Assembly: GCA_051453625.1 (NCBI GenBank)
Contig: JBOZIK010000001.1
Location: 108,224,136 to 108,254,697 of the forward strand
Source: Welwitschia mirabilis
Lineage: Eukaryota; Gnetophyta; Gnetopsida; Welwitschiales
DNA length: 30,562 nucleotides
Direction of reading: 5' to 3'
Position numbers and translations under genes: made by a program. Below the pieces are notes generated by a model, which ran no database searches, had not been told where the DNA came from, and saw nothing but the letters and a program-made list of their open reading frames with translations. Below, piece after piece: positions 18,601 to 28,557 of the stretch. Each line of letters starts with the position of its first letter. The stretch's first letter is position 1.

Positions 18601-19565
18601 GTATATTATACTTATTTTGATAGCTTGAAGGTGTGATTCCTTAGGGTTTACTTGATATCTGGCAGACATAGCCATAACATTATATCATGTCTACTAGTTG
18701 TTAAATATAATAAGCTTACTATTATAATCCTATAGAGTTTTCAATCGACTGATGTTTCTTGATTGTCAAGACTGACTTTACATGATGTTGATTTGGAAGT
18801 GGTAGTTGATTTTGCATTTTCAAGTCCAAATCAATTTATCAAGTCATTAGAATATTTTAATTGAGAAATGAAAATTCCTTGATTAGTTTGCCTAATTTTC
18901 AGCCCTAGAAACATGCTTGTTTCTCCTAGCCTGCTCATCTCAAAATGTTTTATTCTAATGTTCGTAAAATCTTTGGAAAGCTCCTTCTTTAAAGCTTAAA
19001 AAATTATATCATTGACATAAATATGAATAATAATAAAATCTTGTTCAAATTTTTTAAAAATAGTATTTTATCTATGGCTTCCTCGTGATAACCACTATCC
19101 TCAAGAAAGGTTGTTAATTTTTCATACCATGTTCCAGGGATCCATTTCAATCCATATAAAGCCTTTTTAGGTCTATAAATATGGTTTGGTCTTTGAGGAT
19201 CTATAAAGCATCTAGGTTGCTCCACATACATCTCTTCATTGACAACACCATTTAAGAAACTATTTTTACATCCATTTGAAAAGCTTTAAAATTTTCAAAG
19301 GCTAAAAATCATAGAAATATTCTCATGCTATTTAACTTAGCCACAAGAGTAAAGTTTTCTCTTATATCAATTCCTTTAATTTAATTGTATCCTTGTGCCA
19401 TCAATCTTACCTTGTTCTTGATCACATTGCTATGTTCATTACATTTATTCTTAAATATTCACTTTGTTCTAATCATATTGTAATCCTTACGTCTTTTAAC
19501 TAGTTTTTAAACATCATTTCTTTTAAATTCTTGTAACTTATCTTGCATTGTCATCATCCATTTTC
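18600..19565 (-). pseudogene. Ty1/copia reverse transcriptase (RVT_2)
   Basis: RT copies the element RNA into cDNA in cytoplasmic particles. Landmarks in order on the minus strand are MMTMQDKLQEFKRNDV (near 19560), RLMAQGYN, NFKAFQMDVKIVFLNG, MYVEQPRCFIDPQRPNHIY and KKALYGLKWIPGTWYEKL (19231-19090). These are followed by the catalytic box, the thumb and connection region MSRLGETSMFLGLKIRQ, IFISQLKY, and SLLYLTTSRHDIM (about 18700). The catalytic YVDD reads YVND at 19019-19008 (Asp to Asn) and is in another frame from the upstream ORF, so there is a frameshift. Domain content and order leave little doubt about the family. Confidence 0.95.
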
Positions 19566-19821
19566 ATGAGTTTCAACCTCCTCATTTTTTTTAGATTCAA
19601 CCTGAGACACATTGTAAACATTAGAATAAAAGTTTTTAAGTGAGTATCTAGTGTGCATCCTTGAGTTCACATCAATGTTTTGGAGTCTATTCTTGTGTTG
19701 TTTCATTGTCCTTTATTTTTTTATATTCCTTGTTATTTGTGTAATTTTGTAAGATATTTTTCTCATTACTTGTTGACAATGGTTTAAAACTATTATTATA
19801 AATTTTTACATTTATGGATTC

Positions 19822-20020
19822 TTTTACTTTTAGGATTTATTCATTAAAGACCCCATCATCTCTACTTTCAGTTGAGTATCCAAGAAAAATTGCTTCATCT
19901 ACCTTAGAATCAAATTTACTTAATTGTTATCTATTTTTCAAGATAAACCATTATTTTAAATACTTGAAAATAATACACATTTGGTTTTTTTCCTTTCCAT
20001 AGCTCATAGGAAGTTTTATC
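19822..20020. repeat. Copy 1 of a 199-bp integrase block ending at a gap
   Basis: Aligns without indels to 20121-20319 (offset 299) with about 12 differences in 199 bases (roughly 94% identity). It ends at the last base before the gap. Confidence 0.95.
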
Positions 20021-20120
20021 NNNNNNNNNNNNNNNNNNNNNNNNNNNNNNNNNNNNNNNNNNNNNNNNNNNNNNNNNNNNNNNNNNNNNNNNNNNNNNNN
20101 NNNNNNNNNNNNNNNNNNNN
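20021..20120. other. Assembly gap, 100 N
   Basis: Flanked by the two 199-bp copies. In the protein, the flanks encode the same integrase segment twice, which the family does not do. Confidence 1.
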
Positions 20121-20319
20121 TTTCACTTTTAGGATTTATTCATTAAAGACCCTATCTGCTCTACTTTCAATTGAGTATTCAAGAAAAATTTCTTCATCTA
20201 CCTTAGTATCAAATTTACTCAATTGTTATCTATTTTTCAAGATAAAGCATTATTTTAAATACTTTAAAATAAGACACATTTGGTTTTTTTCCTTTCCATA
20301 GCTCATAGGAAGTTTTATC
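20121..20319. repeat. Copy 2 of the 199-bp integrase block
   Basis: Starts at the first base after the gap and continues at 20320 into normal integrase sequence. The copies are probably overlapping contig ends rather than a duplication in the element. Confidence 0.95.
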
Positions 20320-20844
20320 TATACCAGTCTTAGATATACTTTGTTGATGATATAACATGTAGTACTTACTGCTTTAGCCTAAAATGTTCTTGGTACCTCC
20401 TTATCATTTAGCATTATTCTTACCATCTCTTAGAGGACCCTATTTTACTTTTAGCTACTCCATTTTGCTGTGGGATTTTTAGTGCTAGAAAATTATGTTC
20501 TATTTCATTGTCCACATAATGTTTTTCAAAAACATGATTTTTAAATTTGCCCTCATGATTCTTTTAATTCATTTGATAAAGTATCCTTTTTCATTCTAAA
20601 TTTATCTACAAATTCTAATAAATCTCTTAAATGTTTCAGCTTTATTTCTTAGAAAAGCATCCAAGTAAACTTAGAGAAGTCATCAATCATTACCAAAAAT
20701 ATCCTTTTCTTACTAGGCTTTTAATTTAAGAAGTATTCATGAAGTCTGTGTGGATAAGTTCAAGGGGCATTGGTGTAGAAACTAAGCTTTTACTTTGATG
20801 GGAGGTTCTTATTTATTTTTCTTTTTAGCAAGCATTACATAACC

Positions 20845-20874
20845 NNNNNNNNNNNNNNNNNNNNNNNNNNNNNN
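20845..20874. other. Assembly gap, 30 N
   Basis: Falls between the pre-integrase LGH motif and the second Cys pair of the integrase zinc finger. Its size fits the few residues missing there. No duplication at the flanks. Confidence 1.
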
Positions 20875-20925
20875 TCATAGTTTACATGACCTAAGCATTG
20901 GTTCCATAACTCTTTTTGGTTAACT

Positions 20926-21275
20926 TATGAAAAATGATAAATATAAGAGGGATCAATACTATAAACATTATCTATCCTATTTAGAAGAACCTCATCTATT
21001 CTACCATGTCTAACTTCATACTTTTGACAATCAAGAAAAACTCTATGACCTTTATAACAAATTTAACTAATACTAAGCAAATTATGTTTAATACCATTTA
21101 TATATAAAACTTCACTAATTCTAAAAATGTTTCCTTCACAAAGCTTCCTATGCCTTCAATTTTTAGTTTTTGTCATCATAAAAAGTTAATTCTCCTTTAT
21201 TAAAGTCATTCAAGCATTGGAATCTTGATTTATCACTTATCATATGGCAAGACCAACCACTATCCAAGTACTAAC
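20926..21275 (-). pseudogene. Ty1/copia aspartic protease
   Basis: The protease matures the polyprotein. The active site is intact as YLDSGWSCHM (Tyr codon at 21270-21268), followed by a fitting KSRFQCLNDF segment. Further on are ISEVLYINGIKHNLLSIS and a HRVFLDCQKYEV segment that leads to the pre-integrase domain. Frameshifts occur after the KGELTF stretch. The same frame continues into integrase, as expected for a single gag-pol polyprotein. Confidence 0.9.
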
Positions 21276-21849
21276 AAGTTCCATGGCTAGCCTTAAAAGT
21301 TGTTTGAATCAATAATTTTTTTTAAATTGTCAGCCATTATCCACTTTATTTTTTTGAATTGTTGTGGTATAGAAATTTTAGGAATACATTTAAAAGGAAA
21401 AGTACTAATATGGCTTAAAAAAGTATAACTTTTTTAACTTTGAAAAATATCTTTGAGTGACCAGACTTATCACAAAAATGATAAGTAATCTTTGAAATGA
21501 AATTCTTTTTTTCCAAATTACTTGATCAAAAGAAGTGCATAATTTTGTAGAGGTAAATCTAATACCTCTTTTGTTATGGATCAATTTTTCTATTTTAAGA
21601 ATTTGCTTTAATTTGCTAGAACTATTAGAAAATGTACTTATAAAATGAGATAAACTTTTTACCTCTTAAAGTAGCTTGATGTTCTTCATTTGAATTTTAT
21701 TATAGTTGGCCTCCAAAGCTTCTTTTTTCTTATTTAGAGACTTTACTATTTTTTTAGCTCGTTTATTAATTTAACTAGATCTTCACATCTTAAGTATGAC
21801 TCTTGATAGGTGTCTTCCAATTCTTCTTACCTCTTCTCAATGATATTTA

Positions 21850-22931
21850 AATGATTTAATTCAGCTGAATAAGTAACCTTACTTAAGAACGAAACTATTG
21901 CCATAAAGGATAGACTTCTATCTCCCTCTAACTCTTGACTAGAGCTGCTATCTTCTTCCTCATTTAAGTTATCCTGAGTAGCCATAAATGATGGTTTCTT
22001 AGATTTTCTCTGATCTCTTTTATTATTTAGACATTCATTTATAACATATCCATATATTTTATAGGCATAGCACTAGATCTCCTTTAATTTATTTTGGTCT
22101 CTCTGTAGCTTGGATTGATCCCTTCTAGATCCTTTGCTTGATTCCACTTCTTGTTTTTTACTATATAAGAATTTTTTAAATCTTCTTACCCTCATTCTCA
22201 TTGAGGTCATCATATAATCTCTTAAGTCTTGCTTCCTCCTACACACTTTTTAAAGTAAGAATTTTCTTCTTATCTTTAGGAAGTTTGATTTATAAGTTTG
22301 AAGATTATCTTGTAGTTCATCCAATGCCATTAAGTTGATGTTCTTACTTTCTTTAATGGTGGTTACCTTTGGCTTAAAATTCTTGGGAAGAGATCTTAAA
22401 AAGTTTCTTACCACTTTTTCTTCATCTATTTTTTTTATTAGGTATGCCATTGAGTTCACTATATCTGTCAGCCTAGCAAAGAACTCTTGAAGAGTTTTCT
22501 TCCTTCTCCATATGAGTATTTTTGAACTTGGTGATAAGCATCTATAATTTTTCCTGTTTTATGATGGAAGTCCATTCATGAGCTATTTCAAAAATGTTCC
22601 AAACTTATTTAACAGATTCACAATTTACAATCCTCTTAAATTATTCTATACAAATAGCATAAAAAATAACATTAAAAGCACATGCATTTATAGTTGTCTT
22701 AGCCTTATCAATAGGATTCCATCAATCTCTTAGTTTTAAAATGTTTCTAATATTTTCACTACTATCCTTTTTGGTCATTATAGGATTTTCATACCCATTG
22801 TAAATTACTTTTTCTATGTCAACATCAAAGGATCTAAGAAAAATTCTCATCTTGTCCTTCTAATAAGTGTAGTTGATTCCATTAAATAATGGTTTTTTTT
22901 TGATAGATAATTCATCTAAGGGATTACTCAT
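21850..22931 (-). pseudogene. Ty1/copia gag (UBN2-type) with decayed zinc knuckle
   Basis: Gag forms the virus-like particle. A start ATG is at 22931-22929 (MSNPLDELSI), preceded by a leader and PBS. PLFNGINYTY, then a stop in place of Trp, then KDKMRIFLRSFD matches the conserved copia start. The core is open at 22459-22250 (NFLRSLPKNFKPKVTTIKES, then MALDELQDNLQTY), the UBN2 hallmark. A zinc knuckle is at 22072-22031 as CYAYKIYGYVINEC, where CCHC has lost its second Cys and its His, both to Tyr. It is followed by FMATQDN and an acidic, Ser-rich stretch, then SLSFMAIVS. Stops and frameshifts inactivate it. Confidence 0.93.
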
Positions 22932-22977
22932 GGTTGGGTTATGAATTAAGATTTATTAGAATCTATAACAGACTTAA

Positions 22978-22994
22978 CTTGCTTTGATACTAAA
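22978..22994 (-). promoter_or_regulatory. Primer binding site of the copia element (tRNA-Met type)
   Basis: Minus strand 22992-22981 reads TAGTATCAAAGC against TGGTATCAGAGC (10 of 12). It starts two bases inside the LTR edge at 22995, as expected for initiator tRNA-Met priming. Both mismatches are G-to-A. Confidence 0.85.
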
Positions 22995-24024
22995 TGAAGG
23001 ATCTACAAACCCTTGGGAAGGAGGTGAATAGGTTTTACATAAAGATATTACTCTTAAAAATTATTCATAAGAATATAATCATATATTTAAAAATGAAGCA
23101 ATACATATCAGAAAGAATTTAATGAGAGAAAGAATAAAAAAATAATTAAAATGAAGATAATAAAAAATGTACACTAAACAAAACAATTTATAGTTGTTTA
23201 GAAAAATGCTCCTACTTCACTCTCGATTGTCATCTTCAATCTTAAGCTAATTTAGATTCTTGTTACTTTCTTTTTAGGTTTCTACTTTAACTTCTAACCT
23301 TTACAAATGAGCTTTTTAAGGGTTAGTCTCAACATTTATAGAGTAAAGCTTTTGGTAAGGGTGGTGTGCTTACCTACACTGGCTTCATTAGATTTAAAGT
23401 ATAATAGTGATGAAATACATTGTTTGAAAGGTAGTTTACAAGCATAAGCTCATATAGTATAGTAGATTGCTTTTGACCAATAGATATTAACAATGAAAAT
23501 GTACTTTTCTTGGAGAAAATCGATAACTATAAGATTCTTATTCATTTATTTATAGAGGAGATCAGATTAATACATTAAAAAAGTGAATCTGACATTTGAA
23601 AGTAAGAAATGAAAGGAGTAATGTTAAGAAAATAGTCTGAAATGTTCTACTTCCACTATGATTGGTTATCCCTTTGAAACATCTAGTTCATCTAATTGAT
23701 TACCATTAATTGAATTAGTTAATTCCTCATTTTTTGATTAATACAATTAGCTCATGTCTTATGATTTGGTTGACTCAATTGACATCTAGTCAATCACCTT
23801 TTTTCAGGTGTAGTTGACCCCTTATAGAATTTGATTAACCCCTTTATCTAGGTTTGGTCAATTCCTTCTTGAGTCTAGTTAACTAATTTTTCCGAGCAAG
23901 AATGAGATTTGAGAAAAATATTGTTTTACATTGACTTATAAACTTTATTGACTTGACATATTTACATATGCAAACTATACAAATACATGTTAGTTTGACA
24001 TTAATTTAATAATATAACTCAACA
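22995..24024 (-). repeat. 5' LTR of the copia element
   Basis: The plus strand begins TGAAGGATCTAC and ends CTCAACA, giving TG...CA ends in both directions. It is the partner of 14948-16069. It carries the GTTGACC motif cluster (23680-23890) and lacks the G-rich expansion. The promoter on the element's sense strand is not obvious after decay. Confidence 0.92.
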
Positions 24025-24029
24025 AACAT
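24025..24029. repeat. Right target-site duplication AACAT
   Basis: Follows the CA end of the 5' LTR directly and matches 14246-14250. Confidence 0.75.
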
Positions 24030-24396
24030 GTTTATTAGGAATGCCTTAGAGATGTTATTAATGGATTAGAGCTATAAATTTAATCTGATGATTAAACTAG
24101 GGTTATTTGAGGATTAAATAGCAGTTTTTATAGCATCATGCTTTCTTGGTCATCTAGAGGAATGTAATAGGTGATGATCTTATGATCAGATTAAAAAAGG
24201 ATAATATGATAAGGCATTAATAAACCCTTAGATATGGATGATTAGATATCTTGTTTGCTTATCTCATCTAAATAAAGTCTATGTAGATAATAGTTTGTAG
24301 CCAATGAATAATCATTTCATCTATTACCAAATTTATATTGTAACTATCCTTATCCCAATTACAATAACGTAACAACTATAACTAATAATCCAAACC

Positions 24397-24404
24397 TATA
24401 AATA
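24397..24404 (+). promoter_or_regulatory. TATA box in the LTR-like segment
   Basis: TATAAATA in the context ACCTATAAATACCCCC, a common core promoter form in plant LTRs. The GC-rich bases after it make chance less likely than elsewhere in this AT-rich window. Confidence 0.5.
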
Positions 24405-24615
24405 CCCCCTTAGACATTTCATTTTTTCCTCTTTTAATATCGTCTTTGCTTATGACATTGAATAATTTGAATAAGAAACCCATCTTCTTGTGAAAGAAGT
24501 TATCCTTGGTTTTGCACTGTGTTTCCTCCATTGAGGGACTATTATTTGTAAGTGGATATATTTAAAGTGCAGTTGGTAATAAAATTACTTTTTCTCTTCT
24601 TTCTCTCTTTATATA

Positions 24616-24640
24616 TATCTATCTATATATCTATCTATCT
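24616..24640. repeat. (TATC)n microsatellite
   Basis: Interrupted TATC/CTAT repeats with an ATAT break. Confidence 0.9.
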
Positions 24641-24700
24641 TACTTATGTTTTATATAATGTTAATTTAATACTATCTTAGATTAGATCTAATTTTAATAA

Positions 24701-25559
24701 AGAGCATAAGGGCTAGCTTGGATGACAATAAATTAATAAAGTAATTAATTAGTGACATTTCAGACATTACATTTTTATTCTATTGCATGCTCATTTCCAT
24801 TTCATTACATTCCATCTTATCATTTCCATTATTGATTTTATTTTTTGATTATTGAAAAAATACCAAAAATAATGATGTTCCTTTTTTCCCCAAATGAATT
24901 AATCTTATAATATTCATTTGTTTGCTTTACTAGTTTACAACATTTGGGATGCATGCCTATACTAGCATGTATCATGTGATAACAATATAGGTTTAATTAA
25001 TAAATGAAGAATATTTTCATTGATACACACGTAAGAGACAAACATTTTGACACCATTATTAAGGAATTATTCAACATTGGAAGGTTTATTCTTGTTGCAT
25101 AAGTAAGTGATTTGATTTTAAGACTCTTTACATGTGTAGTGTTGTATATATAGCTTCCCTTTATTTTTCTTGTATTTTAATTTCTATTTATATTTACTAT
25201 TAATTTAATTTTTTTATGTGTATATGGGGATTACCACTATTACAACAAACTTGATTAATAGTTTGTACTTCGTTTGATTTATGTAAGTGCCACATCCGCT
25301 GTTGGTATAACCTACTTCTTGCACTTCATGTAATTTAAAAGAATGTTATCACTTGAATGTAAATAAATTTGTTTAACATTTTTTGACCATGCATGGTGAT
25401 GGTAAAGCACCATAGATAACAGATTTTTCTTGAAGAAACTATTAAATAAGGTTTCATTAATTTTAACTTAAGAATTAGAGGTGAGAAAAGAAAATTTATT
25501 TTAAGAATAGAGCAAGATGATGTTTCTACTTTTATTTATGATAATTCTTGAAGTTCTCC
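24701..25559. other. Unrecognised AT-rich sequence, probably LTR or leader of the gypsy element
   Basis: No coding signal. A PBS of the Athila tRNA-Asp type (TGGCGCC...) was looked for and not convincingly found. Confidence 0.4.
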
Positions 25560-26770
25560 TTAACATGTTTCTTATTGATTTACTTATTATCCTAATCCTT
25601 TACTAAATACAACTTCTAATAGACATTTAAATAATCTTTCATATTTTCCAAACATAGCTTTAAGTTATGATATTTTTGCCAAATCCCTTAAAGAAACCAT
25701 TGTAAGTAGAAAAAGAGAAGTTTAAAATCCTTTTGATTTACCCATGAGGGATGTTATAGAATTGAAAAATTTCAATAACTATCTAACCTTTTCAAGAAAA
25801 TATGATAATAAACCTTTCTAATACTTAGTTCAAAAATAAGATTAGCAATAGAACTTACGTGATGATCTTTACTCTTATCCTAAGAGGAAAATTCAAAGAG
25901 TGGTTAAAAATCATTCCTCTAAAAAGCCTAAAAACTTGGGAAGAAGTATAACATGTCTTCATCAAAAATTTTATGAGTAAAACAGCTATGAGGCAAAGAA
26001 GAAAAGAGGTCATAAACATTTCTCAACATCCTCATGAAGATTATGCAATAACTTATAAGAGGTTTCTTATTGTGGTTTCATCTAATCCTATGAATGATTT
26101 GTCAAAGAAAGAATTGATTAAACATTTCTATGATGGTCTTAAACAAAACAACTTGTAGAATTTTCTCATGGAGGTAATCTTCTCAATCTAAATTTAGAGA
26201 ATGCATGGAAGTATTTAGAAAAGTTAGTGGAAATTAGTCAAACTTGGATAAAATTAACACCAAGGGAAAACAGATCAGTAGGCCAAATGCTAAAGAATCT
26301 TAAGAAAGTATAAGATGATAGGTTAATTAGGCATACTAACTTCATTATAAATTTAATTACTATTTTAAATAAGTATGATAGAGCTATAGCAAATATAAAT
26401 GTGATAAATAAGAAACCCTTATCTTCTTAGCCCTTTTTTTAAATTTTTAAAGATGATTCCCACACAACCAAAGAATGTCTAGTGTTACCCACTTATAAAG
26501 AGATGGTTTTTAAAGAAGTATATTCTTTCAAACAAAGGTCCAACATGAATAGAAGCACTTAAAAATTTCAACAAAGAAATAATAAGACATCACCAACATT
26601 TAAAATTTTCTTTGAAAATAGATTTAAAAATAAAAAATCAAAACTAAGTTATTCCAACTTTTAAGGCAATTGAGGTGATTCATCTCGTAATTTAATTGAA
26701 AAAGTTATGAAAACATAAGAGACCACTAAAAACACATTAAAAGTTAAATAAAAAGCATTAAAAATATCAT
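25560..26770 (+). pseudogene. Athila-like Ty3/gypsy gag remnant
   Basis: The plus strand encodes, with stops and frameshifts, the gag core of plant Ty3/gypsy elements. FKEWLKIIPLKSLKTWEE (25894-25947) matches the W...LP..SI.SW.E block. From about 25955 come FIKNFMSKTAMRQRRKEV, then ISQHPHEDYAITYKRF and LSKKELIKHFYDGL, close to the FYEGL hallmark of Athila gag. Next is GGNLLNLNLENAWKYLEKL (26173-26229). A CX2H-type remnant KDDSHTTKECLVLPTY is near 26450-26500. The N-terminal part (25670-25840) reads only in pieces. The lineage call rests on motif spacing by eye. Confidence 0.75.
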
Positions 26771-27249
26771 AGGAATATTACAAAAACCCCTGTTAGAAAA
26801 CCAAAGATCCCAAAGTACTCATGGTATCCAAGCCCTTCCTAATCTAAATAATGTAAAAAAGGATCAAGAATTAATTACTAGAAGTAAAATTAATACTATC
26901 CCAAATAAAGAAATCTTAACACCATATAATAATGAGAATATTAAGGATGATGAGATTGAAATTTTTCAAAATATAAATTTTCATTTAAACTTTGAAGAAA
27001 AACTAAATATCAATACAAATTAAGTGTGATGAGATAAGAAAATAGTCACTCTATGATTTGAGAAATTAAAAATAAATCTAAATTATGATGAATACCTTAA
27101 GGCCATAATGTAAAATACAAATATAAACTTATCATTTTGGAAACTCTTGTGAGATAACTCCAAGTATGATAAGATATGAAAAGACCTAATGAAGAGAAAA
27201 CAAAAACACACCATACCTAGTTGATTTTTCATAGCATAATCTATCTCCA
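26771..27249 (+). other. Spacer between gag and protease of the gypsy remnant
   Basis: Contains a readable but unrecognised stretch at 26815-27020 (with LITRSKINTIPNKEILTPYN and an acidic segment) ending in TAA. It is probably the poorly conserved gag-protease linker of the same element. Confidence 0.4.
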
Positions 27250-27520
27250 ACTTAGTCATTTTAAAATGCCCAAAATTTAAAGACCTTGAAGCTATAATAG
27301 TGGATGTTCTATTAGAAGAAAATTAGAGAATTAAAAAGGATTTAATTAATATTAAAGTTGGTGTAAATGTTATCCCACTTTACATATGCAAAAATTTTGG
27401 ATTAGAAAATAGGTTATAACCAATACAAATTCTATTAGAGATGGCTAATGCAACCATTAAAAGAATCAAAGGAATTACTAAAACAATTTTACTATTTAAT
27501 AGACATGGGTTGGATTGAAT
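27250..27520 (+). pseudogene. Athila-like aspartic protease remnant
   Basis: The retropepsin region reads VNVIPLYICKNFGLENR, then a stop, then PIQILLEMANATIKRIKGI, following the family pattern D-L-G-A-S-V-N-x-M-P...LG.GELKPT....LADRS.K.P.GI. The active-site stretch itself has decayed to IKVGVNVIP, so the catalytic Asp is gone. It continues the gag remnant on the same strand. RT and integrase are absent: the following sequence is the repeated block at 27523. Confidence 0.7.
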
Positions 27521-27522
27521 TT

Positions 27523-28457
27523 AATCATGAAGGAGTAATCATCTCTCAAGTATGGATTAGAACATCTTTAAAATGATTATTAGTTAAATCTATAATGATG
27601 CATACTATTATAGGATGCAAACCTAAATGTCGGAAACTAATGAAGCAAATAGAGGAATATTAAAGAGGTTAATTCATTCAAGAAGAGAAATAAAGATTAT
27701 AGTTTTGGTATTTTTCATTGAGTACAGAAATAAAAAATAGACAATACATATGATGGATGTAATGGAGTTAAAAATGTAGTAGAATGAAGACATGCTTGCA
27801 TAAATGCAAGTTGATTACCAAATTTATCACCTTGTTGTTACTCATACTTGTTCTTATGTGCTATGTTAAAATTAGATTTAATCTTAAAGTAGTATTAAAT
27901 GGACATCAACATAAAACACAAGAAAAATAAAGAGAAAATGATTTTAAAGAAAAGACATACTTTATTATCATAATAAAACAAACTTTATGGATTCATATAT
28001 AAGTAACAACTCCTTAATGGAATAAATAGAGCTCAACATGAAGGACAACTCTTCTAAATGGGATAAGCAAATTCAGTGCTAAGATGGAAATGGGATAAGC
28101 CTAAGAAGTCTATATAGGTTTGAATGGTAGATTAATTAGATAAAGGATAAACTAGAATGATTGTATTATACTTTTAGTCAAAAACAAAACTTTTGTCTTC
28201 CGCTATCTTTGTCCTTTAGTGTTGTATCCTCTAGTGATAGGTAGATTCTAGTTGTAGTTAGAATCTAATTGTCTCATCTTATAGTGCTTTTTCCTTATAA
28301 TGCTTTATCCTCTAATGCTTTATTTTTAGTTATAGATGGAATATTATAGGTGGAATTTGACTATTTTCTTAAATGCTTTATAGTTATTCTATTTTAATTT
28401 AACTTATGTTTAATTCTTTATCTTTGGTCCTTAACGTGAAAAATGCTTAATTTAAAT
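27523..28457. repeat. Copy 1 of a 0.95-kb block ending at a gap
   Basis: Begins AATCATGAAGGAG and matches 28558-29524 at high identity (about 95% by eye). It ends AATGCTTAATTTAAAT at the last base before the gap. The content is non-coding, with short repeats such as TAATGCTTTATCCTCTAATGC. Confidence 0.9.
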
Positions 28458-28557
28458 NNNNNNNNNNNNNNNNNNNNNNNNNNNNNNNNNNNNNNNNNNN
28501 NNNNNNNNNNNNNNNNNNNNNNNNNNNNNNNNNNNNNNNNNNNNNNNNNNNNNNNNN
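28458..28557. other. Assembly gap, 100 N
   Basis: The two flanks are the two copies of the 0.95-kb block. Confidence 1.

Larger units (their letters stand above)
19780..20925 (-). pseudogene. Ty1/copia integrase with pre-integrase zinc domain
   Basis: Integrase inserts the cDNA into the host genome. The GAG-pre-integrase end is visible as ELWNQCLGHVNYD (about 20915-20880). A 30-N gap follows, then a CNACL remnant of the HHCC zinc finger. The catalytic core has ELIHTDFM (first Asp kept), FLVMIDDFSKFTWMLF and PQQNGVAKSK, where the family has PQQNGVVERKNR, so the catalytic Glu is Lys. The region that should hold the second Asp is broken. Downstream are TSYELWKGKKP and KVDEAIFLGYSTESR. Part of this domain is repeated around the gap at 20021. 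Confidence 0.92.
14246..24029 (-). mobile_element. Complete but dead Ty1/copia LTR retrotransposon (Sirevirus-like layout)
   Basis: The order on the minus strand is: 5' LTR (24024-22995), PBS, gag, protease, integrase, RT, RNase H, an extra ORF, a decayed polypurine tract, and the 3' LTR (16069-14251). Integrase before RT defines Ty1/copia. The long 3' spacer with an additional ORF and the roughly 9-kb size suggest a Sirevirus-type element, which is inference. A 5-bp target-site duplication AACAT is at 14246-14250 and 24025-24029. The two LTRs are about 80-85% identical by eye, so the insertion is old. Frameshifts and stops in every domain make it non-autonomous. The 14198-15297 duplication around a gap inflates the 3' LTR. 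Confidence 0.9.
24029..24700 (+). mobile_element. Possible 5' LTR of the plus-strand gypsy element
   Basis: The segment opens with TGTTTATTAGGAATGCC, has a TATA box (TATAAATA, 24397-24404) followed by CCCCC, and then a leader-like stretch with AATAAGAAACC and a GTGAAAGAAGTTATCC segment, a common layout for plant gypsy LTRs. It precedes the plus-strand gag. If right, the copia element landed at the outer edge of this LTR. No second copy is in the window, and the 3' edge and PBS were not found. Confidence 0.4.

Noticed and set aside
19814-20301. Plus-strand frames FTFRIYSLKT... occurring twice
   Set aside because: Antisense shadows of the copia integrase region and its copy across the gap.
25270-25300. 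Possible Athila primer-binding site (GTGCCACATCCGCTGTTGG)
   Set aside because: Too many mismatches and gaps to TGGCGCCGTTGCCGG to support it.
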